From Methylobacterium oxalidis (GTDB taxonomy: Bacteria; Pseudomonadota; Alphaproteobacteria; Rhizobiales; Beijerinckiaceae): a DNA stretch of 64,000 nucleotides. Of the stretch, positions 36,116-44,011 are shown in pieces; position 1 is the first letter of the stretch, and every line of letters begins with the position of its first letter. The notes beneath the pieces were generated by a model. That model made no database searches, was not told where the DNA came from, and worked only from the letters and a program-made list of their open reading frames with translations. A program made the translations under genes and the position numbers. Location of the stretch: the NCBI RefSeq assembly GCF_007992195.1, contig NZ_BJZU01000021.1:52341-116340 (forward strand), in the 5' to 3' direction.

Positions 36116-36550
36116 CATCTAATCGCCAGCAAGCTCATCCACGAGCAACCGCAGGGCAGCGCGGTGCCCGAGGTGGTCAGCCTGAACCCGCGCCGTCTAC
36201 TGAAGGCGCGTGGACTAACCGGGAGCGGGCGCGAGTACGATCTGATGCGAGCGAGCCTGGAGCGTCTGCAGGGCACGCGCTACACGACGAACATCCGGCC
36301 CGACGGGGGATTCGGCGCGGAGCGGACCTTTGCGCTGATTGAGGAAGCGATTTTCGCAGAACGGCGCGGGAGCGTGGACGTGAGGCTGAGCGAGTGGTTC
36401 CGGACGGCGGTGGAGGACCGGCGGGTGCTGCAGCTCAGCGAGGCCTACCTGACCATCCCGGGCAACCACGAGCGCTGGCTGTACCGTGTGGCGCGCAAGC
36501 ACGTGGGCGAGCGGTCATACGTCCAGGCGCATCATGGAGTCGGGGCATGA
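36116..36550 (+). pseudogene. Remnant of RPA-type plasmid replication initiator
   Basis: The translation from ~36116 (IASKLIHEQ) through VSLNPRRLLKARGL, YDLMRASLERLQGTRYTTNI, VRLSEWFRTAVEDRRVLQLS and HERWLYRVARKHVGE follows the central part of the RPA replication-initiator family found on Methylobacterium and other alphaproteobacterial plasmids. Full proteins are ~300 residues. Here both the N-terminal part (an in-frame TAA lies just upstream at 36113) and the C-terminal part are missing, and the tail after HVGE is unrelated. No partition genes or iterons are nearby, so it is not a working origin. Confidence 0.7.
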
Positions 36551-37075
36551 GCGATGAAATGTAATGCTTCCTCTGATCAATCACGTAGTCCCATGAGGTG
36601 ATGTCAAAAATGACACATAAGATTTCAAAGAATTCGGCTTTATTTATATTTATATCCATATTCGTGTTAATTGAAAGCTTGATCTCCATCATTTATTTTG
36701 GACGTTCAAATAAAAATCTTAGTAATTTTTTCGCTATCATGGCCGCTGCGAATGCCATACCGTTTGTTTTCATTTTATATTTATTATTGATGAGATACAG
36801 CAGGTAGCTAGAATTTCTTGCAAGTGAGAATAGAAATGTTATATTTATAATATGGTTTATTATCATAGTAGGCGCCTATACGTGTGGATCTTACGTAAAT
36901 TATTTGTTAAGCAAATACAGTTGCTAGTTATATAATCGGCATATTTAATTTATATACAACCGCAATTACATAAGTAAAAATATTATTCAAGTGAGTTTTC
37001 GCAATACGCAACCGCCGAAGGATTTTATAGTAGGAGCGAAAATCATGGCTTCAATTTCAAAAATATTCGAAATCA
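36551..37075. other. AT-rich foreign DNA patch
   Basis: Sampled 60-bp lines have only 14-18 G+C (about 23-30%), against about 70% in neighbouring genes. The boundaries are sharp: GC-rich RPA remnant on the left, GC-rich sequence from ~37,075 on the right. It holds one small membrane-protein gene and its apparent continuation. The composition and the plasmid remnant next to it point to horizontal transfer. Confidence 0.85.
36610..36807 (+). CDS. Small AT-rich membrane protein, frame interrupted by TAG
   Basis: GAGGTGA 7 nt before the ATG at 36610 decides the start; ATG 36601 and GTG 36598 lie inside that ribosome site. The 65-residue product has two hydrophobic helices (ALFIFISIFVLIESLISIIY and FFAIMAAANAIPFVFILYLL). 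After TAG at 36805-36807 the same frame stays open for 39 more codons to TAG at 36925. It encodes a polar linker (LEFLASENRN) and a third helix (VIFIIWFIIIVGAYTCGSYV). The gene may therefore be a truncated three-helix protein, or the stop may be recent. No family recognised; codon use is wholly unlike the host. Confidence 0.5.
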   Translation: MTHKISKNSALFIFISIFVLIESLISIIYFGRSNKNLSNFFAIMAAANAIPFVFILYLLLMRYSR

Positions 37076-37125
37076 TGGGGCGCCGAACATCGCCTGCGAA
37101 TGCGATCGACGGTCTTGTGTGTTAA
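37045..37125 (+). CDS. Possible 26-residue peptide at the AT-rich/GC-rich junction
   Basis: AGGAG (37032-37036) lies 8 nt before the ATG at 37045. The peptide starts MASISKIFEIMGRR and its second half crosses into GC-rich DNA. It could be real or the stub of a gene cut at the junction. No similarity recognised. Confidence 0.25.
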   Translation: MASISKIFEIMGRRTSPANAIDGLVC

Positions 37126-37417
37126 GCGACGAGCGCGAAAGGGCCGAGCAGCGCCGCGTCCGGAGCCGTCGTGTTCACGTCGCTCCCGCAGATGCCGCAT
37201 TCCTGTCGGTCGGCGGCGTCGGCGGACGTGAGGCCGTCGGCTCGCGGTGATCGGCCTAGAGCGACAGGCGGAGCCGGGAGCGGACGTGACCAGAAAACGT
37301 GACTGTTCGCGGTTGGTCCCTACCGGACGTGGCACCCGGCAGGGTGTTACGGCGGAGGCCCTTCTCGCGTTCCCGATTTTCGGCTAAGTGTCTGACAGAC
37401 AACGATCTGTCGGGTGT

Positions 37418-37492
<75 letters not shown>

Positions 37493-37566
37493 CCGAGGCC
37501 CGCGCTGTCTAGACGGCGGCGCGTCCGGAGGCAACAGGATTGCGGGCGCGTGAGGAGAGAGGCCAG

Positions 37567-38310
37567 ATGGGCAAGCCGGTGGCGATCGTGACGGGGGCGG
37601 GGTCCGGGATCGGCCGGGCCGTGGCGCTCGGGCTCGGGCGGGCGGGCTACGCGGTGGCGCTGGCCGGGCGGCGTGCCGGGCCGCTGGAGGCCCTCCGCGC
37701 CGAGATCGGCCCGGAGGCGCGGGCGATCGCCACCGACGTCACCGACCCGGATTCCGTCGACCGGCTGTTCGCCGAGACGGTCGGGGCATTCGGGCGGGTG
37801 GACGTGCTCTTCAACAACGCGGGCGTGTTCACGCCGGCCGTGCCCGTCGACGCGGTGAGCCTGGAGGATTGGCGCGCGAGCGTCGACACCAACCTCACGG
37901 GCGCCTTCCTCTGCACCCGCGCCGCCTTCCGCCAGATGAAGGCGCAGGATCCGCGCGGCGGGCGCATCATCAACAACGGCTCCATCGCCGCGCAGGTGCC
38001 GCGGCCGAACTCGGCGCCCTACGCTGCCACCAAGCACGCCATCACCGGGCTCACCCGCGCCACCTCCCTCGACGGGCGGGCCCACGACATCGCCTGCGGG
38101 CAGATCGACGTCGGCAATGCCGAGACCGACATGACGCGCGCCTTCGCTGACGGCGCCCGGCAGGCGGACGGCTCGATGCGGCCGGAGCCCGTGATGGACG
38201 CCGCCCACGTCGCCGACGCCGTCGTCTACATGGCGGGGCTGCCGCTCTCGGCCAACGTCCAGTTCATGACCGTGGTGGCGACCAAGATGCCCTATATCGG
38301 CCGGGGCTGA
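37567..38310 (+). CDS. SDR-family NAD(P)-dependent oxidoreductase
   Basis: The ATG at 37567 follows AGGAGAGAGG. The 247-residue classical short-chain dehydrogenase has the cofactor loop [12 protein letters not shown], catalytic Ser in NNGSIAA and YxxxK in YAATK. GRRAG after the second strand suggests NADP(H) preference. The ~75 residues after the catalytic Lys include [19 protein letters not shown], a C-terminus seen in a subgroup of alphaproteobacterial SDRs. Substrate unknown. It stands alone between tRNA-Gln (opposite strand) and prfC. Confidence 0.9.
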   Translation: MGKPVAIVTGAGSGIGRAVALGLGRAGYAVALAGRRAGPLEALRAEIGPEARAIATDVTDPDSVDRLFAETVGAFGRVDVLFNNAGVFTPAVPVDAVSLEDWRASVDTNLTGAFLCTRAAFRQMKAQDPRGGRIINNGSIAAQVPRPNSAPYAATKHAITGLTRATSLDGRAHDIACGQIDVGNAETDMTRAFADGARQADGSMRPEPVMDAAHVADAVVYMAGLPLSANVQFMTVVATKMPYIGRG

Positions 38311-38315
38311 GGGGA

Positions 38316-38339
38316 GGGCCGCCTTTGCCAATCCGGCCC
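38316..38339 (+). terminator. Weak hairpin after the SDR gene
   Basis: GGGCCG / CGGCCC stem of 6 bp with a 12-nt loop begins 5 bp after the stop. No U-tract. Tentative. Confidence 0.25.
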
Positions 38340-38473
38340 GTTGCCCATACATAGCGGCTGCCGTCGCCCGGTCCCGGCCGGGCGCACGCCCCCTCGACAC
38401 CCCGCGGCCCAAGGGCGAACCCCCGGCCGCGACGACGAACGCCCCGCGCGGGGCGCGAGAGCCGTTGTCCGCC

Positions 38474-40105
38474 ATGCTGATGCAGACGCACGATTCCAGC
38501 GACGCCAAGGCGGCGCGAGCCCCCTCGGACCCGGTCTCCCGGCGCCGCACCTTCGCGATCATCTCGCACCCCGACGCCGGCAAGACCACGCTGACCGAAA
38601 AGCTCCTCTTGTTCGGCGGCGCCATCCAGCTCGCCGGCGAGGTCAAGGCCAAGCGCAACCGGGTCTCGACCCGCTCCGACTGGATGGGCATCGAGAAGGA
38701 GCGCGGCATCTCGGTCGTCACCTCGGTGATGACCTTCGAGTACGGCGACTGCGTCTTCAACCTGCTCGACACGCCGGGCCACGAGGACTTCTCGGAGGAC
38801 ACCTACCGGACGCTGACGGCCGTCGACTCGGCCGTGATGGTGATCGACGCGGCCAAGGGCATCGAGGCGCGCACCCGCAAGCTGTTCGAGGTCTGCCGCC
38901 TGCGCGACATCCCGATCGTCACCTTCGTGAACAAGCTCGACCGCGAGGCGCGCGACCCGTTCGACCTCCTCGACGAGATCGAGAAGACGCTCGCCCTCGA
39001 CGTGGCGCCGGTGACCTGGCCGATCGGCCGCGGCCGCAGCTTCGCCGGCACCTACGAGCTCGGCGCGAACCGGGTGCGCCGGCTCGACGCGGCGGACGAT
39101 GCCGGCGTCGTGCCGGTCTCCGGGTTCGAGGACCCGCTCTTCGACGCGCTGCTCACCGAGGCCGGCGAGGCGGATGGCTGGCGCGAGGAGGCGGAGCTCG
39201 CCGAGGGCGGCCTCAAGGCGTTCGATCTCGACGCGTTCCGCGAGGGCCACCTGACGCCCGTCTTCTTCGGCTCGGCCCTGCGCAATTTCGGGGTGCGCGA
39301 CCTCATCGACGGGCTCGCTCGCTTCGCGCCGCCGCCCCGCGGCCAGGACGCCGACAAGCGGCTCGTGGAGCCGACCGAGCCGCGCATGACCGGCTTCGTC
39401 TTCAAGATCCAGGCGAACATGGACCCGAACCACCGGGACCGCATCGCCTTCATGCGGGTCTGCTCGGGCAGGCTGAACCGGGGCATGAAGGCCCGCCTCG
39501 TGCGCACCGGCAAGCCGATCTCGCTCTCCGCGCCGCAATTCTTCTTCGCGCAGGACCGCGCCATCGCCGACGAGGCCTACGCCGGCGACGTGGTCGGCAT
39601 CCCGAACCACGGCACCCTGCGCATCGGCGACACGCTGACCGAGGGCGAGGACCTGCTCTTCCGCGGCGTCCCGAGCTTCGCGCCCGAGATCCTGCGCCGC
39701 GTGAAGCTCACCGACGCCATGAAGGCCAAGAAGCTGCGCGAGGCGCTCCAGCAGATGGGCGAGGAGGGCGTCGTGCAGGTCTTCCTGCCGCATGACGGCT
39801 CGCAGGCGATCGTCGGCGTGGTCGGCGCCCTGCAGCTCGACGTGCTGAAGGAGCGCCTCCAGGCCGAGTACGGCCTGCCCGTCGACTACGACGCCACCCG
39901 CTTCACGGTCTGCCGCTGGATCGCGGCGGATTCGGAGGTCGAGCTCGACCGCTTCGTCGGCGCGCACGGCTCATCGATGGCGAGCGACCTCGACGGCGCC
40001 CCGGTCTTCATGGCCACGACCGCCTTCTCGCTGCGCTACGAGGAGGAGCGCTGGGAGAAGATCCGCTTCACGGACGTGAAGGACTACCAGAAGCGGGCGG
40101 GCTGA
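38474..40105 (+). CDS. prfC: Peptide chain release factor 3
   Basis: This translational GTPase removes RF1/RF2 from the ribosome after termination. G motifs: P-loop SHPDAGKTTLTEK, switch region KERGISVVTSVM, DTPGHEDFSEDTYR and NKLD (FVNKLDRE). The RF3-specific C-terminal domain (FFGSALRNFGVRDLIDGL, GEEGVVQVFLP, VVGALQLDVLKERLQAEYG) is complete. ATG 38474 gives 543 residues; a TTG at 38465 would add three. Length is normal (~530). It stands alone and is followed by a strong hairpin. Confidence 0.95.
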   Translation: MLMQTHDSSDAKAARAPSDPVSRRRTFAIISHPDAGKTTLTEKLLLFGGAIQLAGEVKAKRNRVSTRSDWMGIEKERGISVVTSVMTFEYGDCVFNLLDTPGHEDFSEDTYRTLTAVDSAVMVIDAAKGIEARTRKLFEVCRLRDIPIVTFVNKLDREARDPFDLLDEIEKTLALDVAPVTWPIGRGRSFAGTYELGANRVRRLDAADDAGVVPVSGFEDPLFDALLTEAGEADGWREEAELAEGGLKAFDLDAFREGHLTPVFFGSALRNFGVRDLIDGLARFAPPPRGQDADKRLVEPTEPRMTGFVFKIQANMDPNHRDRIAFMRVCSGRLNRGMKARLVRTGKPISLSAPQFFFAQDRAIADEAYAGDVVGIPNHGTLRIGDTLTEGEDLLFRGVPSFAPEILRRVKLTDAMKAKKLREALQQMGEEGVVQVFLPHDGSQAIVGVVGALQLDVLKERLQAEYGLPVDYDATRFTVCRWIAADSEVELDRFVGAHGSSMASDLDGAPVFMATTAFSLRYEEERWEKIRFTDVKDYQKRAG

Positions 40106-40133
40106 CCCCGGGCAAGCGGCCGGGTTCCCGGGG
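40106..40133 (+). terminator. Hairpin between convergent genes
   Basis: CCCCGGG / CCCGGGG stem (40106-40112 with 40127-40133) starts immediately after the prfC stop and lies 7 bp before the end of the opposing gene, so it could serve both strands. No U-run. Confidence 0.5.
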
Positions 40134-40139
40134 CCTCGG

Positions 40140-40601
40140 TCAACAGATCGGGTAGGCGCGCGGCTCGGTGAGCCACCGCGGGCGCGGAGCGTCCACCGAG
40201 ACGACGTTGACGACGTGGCGGAGCGTGATCACGATCCAGTGGGTGAGCGGGCCCGGATACGCCTCCGACGCGAAGGTGGCACGGGCGAGGTAATCCAGGT
40301 AGGCCGAGGCCGTGCACCGCCGGAGCATCGGGAGCGACGGCGAGACCGGACCGGCGCTCGCTGAGAGCGCCGCGTAGCTTTCGTTCTCGACGGCGTAGGC
40401 GACGCAGTCCGGCCAGAGCAGTTCCAGCGACGGCGTCTCGTCCAGGATGACGACCGGACGGGCGAGCAGCGGCAGATCGGGCATCGGCTCGGGATCCGGG
40501 AGCGTCGTCGTCTCCACGATCACGACCCGCAGGCTGTTCTCCTCGGGCTCGCAGATCTCCCGGACGAGGAAGCTCCGGTGCCCCGACGGTGACTCCGTCA
40601 T
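40140..40601 (-). CDS. Hypothetical cytoplasmic protein
   Basis: The 153-residue frame has no signal peptide or membrane helix. Alternating strands and helices (SLRVVIVETTTLPDP, ARPVVILDETPSLELLWPDC, ASAYLDYLARATF, THWIVITLRHVVNVVSVDA) and ordinary composition suggest a real folded protein, but I recognise no family or catalytic motif. It converges on prfC and is divergent from the secreted protein gene at 40717. Confidence 0.55.
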   Translation of the reverse strand: MTESPSGHRSFLVREICEPEENSLRVVIVETTTLPDPEPMPDLPLLARPVVILDETPSLELLWPDCVAYAVENESYAALSASAGPVSPSLPMLRRCTASAYLDYLARATFASEAYPGPLTHWIVITLRHVVNVVSVDAPRPRWLTEPRAYPIC

Positions 40602-40716
40602 CGTCCGCCCCCCCGCGATCCCTTGCCGCCGCGTGCCGTGTCCGTATCACAGGCGCGGGCCGCGCGTATCCTGCCTCGGCGGGCCGGCGCGGCGGGCCCC
40701 GGACCGGAAGCATCCC

Positions 40717-41220
40717 ATGCGCCACGCCCGTCTCGTTCCCTTCGCCCTCCTCGGCCTCGTGCCCGCAGCCGCGGCGGATGGCTTCGCCCTGCGCGACCTC
40801 ACGGCCGCCGCCGCCGAGGCCCGGACGGCGCTCGGCCGAGGCTTCCAGGCGAAGGCCGAGCGGGAGAGGCTCCGTCTCATCTGCACCGGATGCGAGGGCG
40901 ACCCCATCGTCGACCTTCAGCTCGGGCGGCAGTCGGACGGGACCGAGGGCCGTGTCCGGTCCGGGCAGACGACCTTCGACAAGCTCGAAGCCCTCTGCCG
41001 CGCCCGCAATCCCACCTGCCGGCTATCGGGATTGTCCGTCGCCCCGGCGGTCGGATGGCTCACGAGCTACAGCCTCGGAGGGACTGCCGGCGCGACCGCG
41101 ACCGTGATCCGGGACGGGGACCTCCTCACCGTCCGGGTCCTCGCCGCCACCGAGGCCGTGGCGACCGCTCACGCCCGGAGGCTCGTGGAGACCCTCGTCC
41201 CGCGCATCGTCGGGCCCTGA
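40717..41220 (+). CDS. Secreted hypothetical protein
   Basis: The ATG at 40717 gives 167 residues with a signal peptide (LVPFALLGLVPAAAA). The mature part has Cys in LICTGCEGDP, EALCRARNPTCRL (two likely disulfides) and the strand-rich GRQSDGTEGRVRSGQTTFDK, ATVIRDGDLLTVRVLA. This looks like a small periplasmic domain. No named family recognised. A ~115-bp gap separates it from the divergent gene on the left. Confidence 0.6.
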   Translation: MRHARLVPFALLGLVPAAAADGFALRDLTAAAAEARTALGRGFQAKAERERLRLICTGCEGDPIVDLQLGRQSDGTEGRVRSGQTTFDKLEALCRARNPTCRLSGLSVAPAVGWLTSYSLGGTAGATATVIRDGDLLTVRVLAATEAVATAHARRLVETLVPRIVGP

Positions 41221-41328
41221 TCGGGCCGCCGGCGGGCGGACGGGCCCGCCGTTCGGGGCTCGGCCGCGGAGGTCACGAGCGCGGTTCGGGAGCGCGGATC
41301 GGGGGCGTTGGCGGGGAGGGTCGCGCCC

Positions 41329-41781
41329 TCAGAACTTTCCGAGCATCGGGAAGTCGATGCTCAGCGTCGATTCCGTGGCGAGCGGGGCCTCGCGCCGGCG
41401 CGGCTTGCGGTTGAGCACCTGCTTCAGCTTGCCCTTCAGGACCGACATGTCGAACGGCTTCAGGATGAAGGCGTCGGCCCCCGCCTGATGGGCGAGGTTG
41501 ATGTCCTCGAAGTCGAACGACGACTCGGTCAGGATGAAGGGCGTGTTCATCAGGGCATCGTCCGCCCGGATCTCGCGCAAGAGCGCGATCCCGTCCATCG
41601 GCTCCATGTCGAGGTCGGCGATCACCAGCGCGAAGCGGCGCTCACGCATCAGCGCCAGCGCGTCGGGCCCGCTCGTCACGCCCTCGACCTCGGGGAAGCC
41701 GAGCCGGTTCATCAGCATGACGACGAGCTTCAGGAGCTTCTCCTGGTCGTCCACGACGAGGATCGGGGGCGTGTCGCTCAT
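41329..41781 (-). CDS. CheY-like single-domain response regulator
   Basis: The 150-residue receiver domain has acidic pocket Asp11/Asp12 (VVDDQEK), phospho-acceptor Asp56 (VIADLDMEPMDG), Thr85 (FILTESS) and Lys108 (FILKPFD), all in the right places. There is no output domain; a ~30-residue basic/Pro tail ends in PMLGKF. It lies 50 bp downstream of a BLUF photoreceptor gene on the same strand and beside flgE, so a role in signalling to the flagellum or general stress pathway is plausible. No histidine kinase is encoded in the window. Confidence 0.85.
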   Translation of the reverse strand: MSDTPPILVVDDQEKLLKLVVMLMNRLGFPEVEGVTSGPDALALMRERRFALVIADLDMEPMDGIALLREIRADDALMNTPFILTESSFDFEDINLAHQAGADAFILKPFDMSVLKGKLKQVLNRKPRRREAPLATESTLSIDFPMLGKF

Positions 41782-41831
41782 GGCAGGTGCTGGCTCGGCA
41801 GGTGTTGGCTCGGGTCCGGGACGGCGTCAGG

Positions 41832-42299
41832 TCAGATGAAGAGATGATCGATGCCCTGCTTGGACATCGCGTCGGATTGCAGGCCGACCGCGAGGGCGTG
41901 GATGGCGCTGGCCTTCGGCGTGCCGCGCTGGAGCATCGGCAGCAGGTTGGCCTTGTTGAACAGGCTCTCGGAGGCGGCGTTGCGCATGCCGGTCTTGAAG
42001 GAGTGCACGAACTCGCGCTTGGCGATCTCGCGCCACTCGCAGATCTGCACGTCGCGGTGGCGCTGATCCTCGGCGATCCGGTTGAACGCCTCCTGGATCG
42101 AGCCGCGCTCGCCCTCGATCACCTGGGCGGCGAAGTTCTGCTCGATGATCAGGAAGCTCGTGATGACGGCGAACTCGTTCTTCTTCTGCGCCTGACGCGT
42201 GATGTCGCCGAGCTGGCTCGCGCGCAGCTGCGGGTCCGAGGACAGGTTCAGGCGTGAGAAGTAGATCAGGTGGACGAGGCTCGTCCGTTTCGCGCGCAT
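41832..42299 (-). CDS. BLUF-domain blue-light sensor
   Basis: The ATG at 42299 gives 155 residues. The BLUF (FAD-binding blue-light) fold is recognisable: the key Tyr in LVHLIYFSRL, the Asn in QKKNEFAVITSFLI, the Gln in FAAQVIEGERGSI, then FNRIAEDQRHRDVQICEWRE and KREFVHSF. Positions correspond to AppA Tyr21, Asn45 and Gln63; the semi-conserved Trp104 is Ser here, as in some family members. A ~45-residue C-terminal helix follows, with no enzymatic output domain. It probably signals by protein contact, with the adjacent CheY-like protein as the obvious candidate. Confidence 0.8.
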   Translation of the reverse strand: MRAKRTSLVHLIYFSRLNLSSDPQLRASQLGDITRQAQKKNEFAVITSFLIIEQNFAAQVIEGERGSIQEAFNRIAEDQRHRDVQICEWREIAKREFVHSFKTGMRNAASESLFNKANLLPMLQRGTPKASAIHALAVGLQSDAMSKQGIDHLFI

Positions 42300-42346
42300 G
42301 ACTGGTTTCGTCCACCATCTTCGGGACCATTCTAGACAGTCCGGCG

Positions 42347-42361
42347 ATAACGGTGCGTAAA
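42347..42361. promoter_or_regulatory. Degenerate CtrA-like site upstream of BLUF/flgE
   Basis: Minus-strand TTTA-CGCACCG-TTAT keeps the TTAA-N7-TTAA spacing with two mismatches. It lies in the 255-bp divergent gap between the BLUF gene and flgE. Weak on its own, but better boxes precede fliX and fliL. Confidence 0.25.
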
Positions 42362-42554
42362 CGGGCGGAGGCGGCCCGGACCGCCCGGCAAAAGCTGCCG
42401 GCCGTACCCTGCGCGGCCCCGCCATTCTTGCCGGGAGGGCCGGTCGGCCCTCGTGTTTTCAAGGACTTGGCCTTGGCATGCCCGTTGCCAGCCTGATCGG
42501 GCGGGCACCCGTCGGGTCGCGGTGCCCATCGCGTTCAGGGCGGGTCATCGAGCC

Positions 42555-43964
42555 ATGGATATCTTCACCGCGCTGCAGACGGCGGTCACCGGACTGAAGG
42601 CGCAGTCCTACGCCATCGGCAACATCTCGGGGAACATCGCGAACTCGCAGACGACGGGCTACAAGCGCATCGACACGAGCTTCGTGGACCTCATCGCCGA
42701 GCAGACGCCCAAGCACGAGGTGGCCGGCACGGTGCTCGCCCAGGCGCAGCTCACCAACACGCTCCAGGGCAACATCACCGCCACCAACGTCTCGACCAAC
42801 ATGGCGATCAACGGCGACGGCTTCTTCGTGGTGCAGAAGAAGACCGGCGACGCCAACGGCCAGCCGAGCTTCTCGGGCGCCAACCTCTACACGCGGCGCG
42901 GCGACTTCACGGTCGACAGGGACGGCTACCTCGTCAACGGCGCGGGCGGCTACCTGCAGGGCGAGAACCTCGATCCGGTCACCGGCCAGGTCACCACGAC
43001 GGGCCCGGTCAAGGTCTCGAACGCGACGCTGCCGGCCCGTGCCACCACCGAGATCACCTACACGGCGAACCTGCCGAAGACCCCGATCACCGCGAACTCG
43101 CCGACGACGGGCTCGGCCCTCTACAGGCCGCCCGCCGCGATCACCCCGGCCCCGGTGGTCACGGCGGTGGACGGCACGCGCACGGACGGCCTCCAGATCC
43201 CGGCGGCGAACGCGGCCGACTTCATCTCGAACAGCATCGCCGGCCCGTCGCTCACGGTCTACACCGAGAGCGGCGCGCCGCTCTCGCTCACCACCCGATG
43301 GGCGAAGATCAGCGACGCCACCGCTGCCACCGGCACCACCCCCGCCCAGCCCGCGGTCTGGAACCTGTACTACGCGAACACCTCGAGCGGCACCGGCTCC
43401 AGCACCGCCTGGACCAACGCGGGCACCGGCTTCGGCTTCGACCTCGCGGGGCAGGCGGTCCCGACCATGCCCGCCAAGGTGACGATCGCCAACCTGACGG
43501 TCGACGGCACCAGCCTCGGCAACGTCGTCGTCAACATCGGCAAGAACGGCCTCACCGAGTACTCGGACGCCACCGGCAAGACGACCACCAACATCCTCTC
43601 GCAGAACGGCTACACCAAGGGCGACCTCAACAGCGTCGCGGTGACCGCGGACGGCAAGATCGTCGGCAACTACTCGAACGGCTCGGCCCTGCCCATCGCC
43701 ACGGTCGGTCTCGTGCGCTTCGTGAACCCGGACGGGCTGAAGCCCGAATCCGAGGGCAACTACCAGCAGACGATCGATTCCGGCGTGCCGCTCACGGGCC
43801 TCCAGGGCTCGACCGTGGTCGGCGGCAACGTCGAGCAGTCGAACACCGACATTGCCGGCGAATTCTCTAAGATGATCGTAACCCAGCAGGCCTATTCTGC
43901 GAACACGCGCGTCATGTCGACCGCGCAGCAGATGATGTCCGATCTGCTGAACGTGATCCGCTGA
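42555..43964 (+). CDS. flgE: Flagellar hook protein FlgE
   Basis: The 469-residue hook subunit, exported by the flagellar type III system and polymerised between rod and filament junction. The N-terminal heptad region is LQTAVTGLKAQSYAIGNISG with NIANSQTTGYKRI (the flg_bb_rod motif), followed by the NMAINGDGFFVVQ FlgE core. The C-terminal helix has NTDIAGEFSKMIVTQQAYSA and MSTAQQMMSDLLNVIR. Start at ATG 42555, since the upstream open frame lacks a ribosome site. First in the flgE-flgK-flgL run. Confidence 0.95.
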   Translation: MDIFTALQTAVTGLKAQSYAIGNISGNIANSQTTGYKRIDTSFVDLIAEQTPKHEVAGTVLAQAQLTNTLQGNITATNVSTNMAINGDGFFVVQKKTGDANGQPSFSGANLYTRRGDFTVDRDGYLVNGAGGYLQGENLDPVTGQVTTTGPVKVSNATLPARATTEITYTANLPKTPITANSPTTGSALYRPPAAITPAPVVTAVDGTRTDGLQIPAANAADFISNSIAGPSLTVYTESGAPLSLTTRWAKISDATAATGTTPAQPAVWNLYYANTSSGTGSSTAWTNAGTGFGFDLAGQAVPTMPAKVTIANLTVDGTSLGNVVVNIGKNGLTEYSDATGKTTTNILSQNGYTKGDLNSVAVTADGKIVGNYSNGSALPIATVGLVRFVNPDGLKPESEGNYQQTIDSGVPLTGLQGSTVVGGNVEQSNTDIAGEFSKMIVTQQAYSANTRVMSTAQQMMSDLLNVIR

Positions 43965-44011
43965 CGGCGGCGGGCCCGGAATCCCGAACGAGCCCGGCCG
44001 GGAGGTGTGAC

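Noticed and set aside
37076..37084. TGGGGCGCC identical to the tRNA-Gln 3' end, as an attachment-site copy
   Set aside because: Only 9 bp match and the next bases differ. It sits suggestively at the AT-rich boundary, but such a GC-rich 9-mer is expected by chance.
37394..37411. GACAGA/TCTGTC hairpin downstream of tRNA-Gln as terminator
   Set aside because: Only 6 bp and no T-run on the tRNA strand; not convincing.
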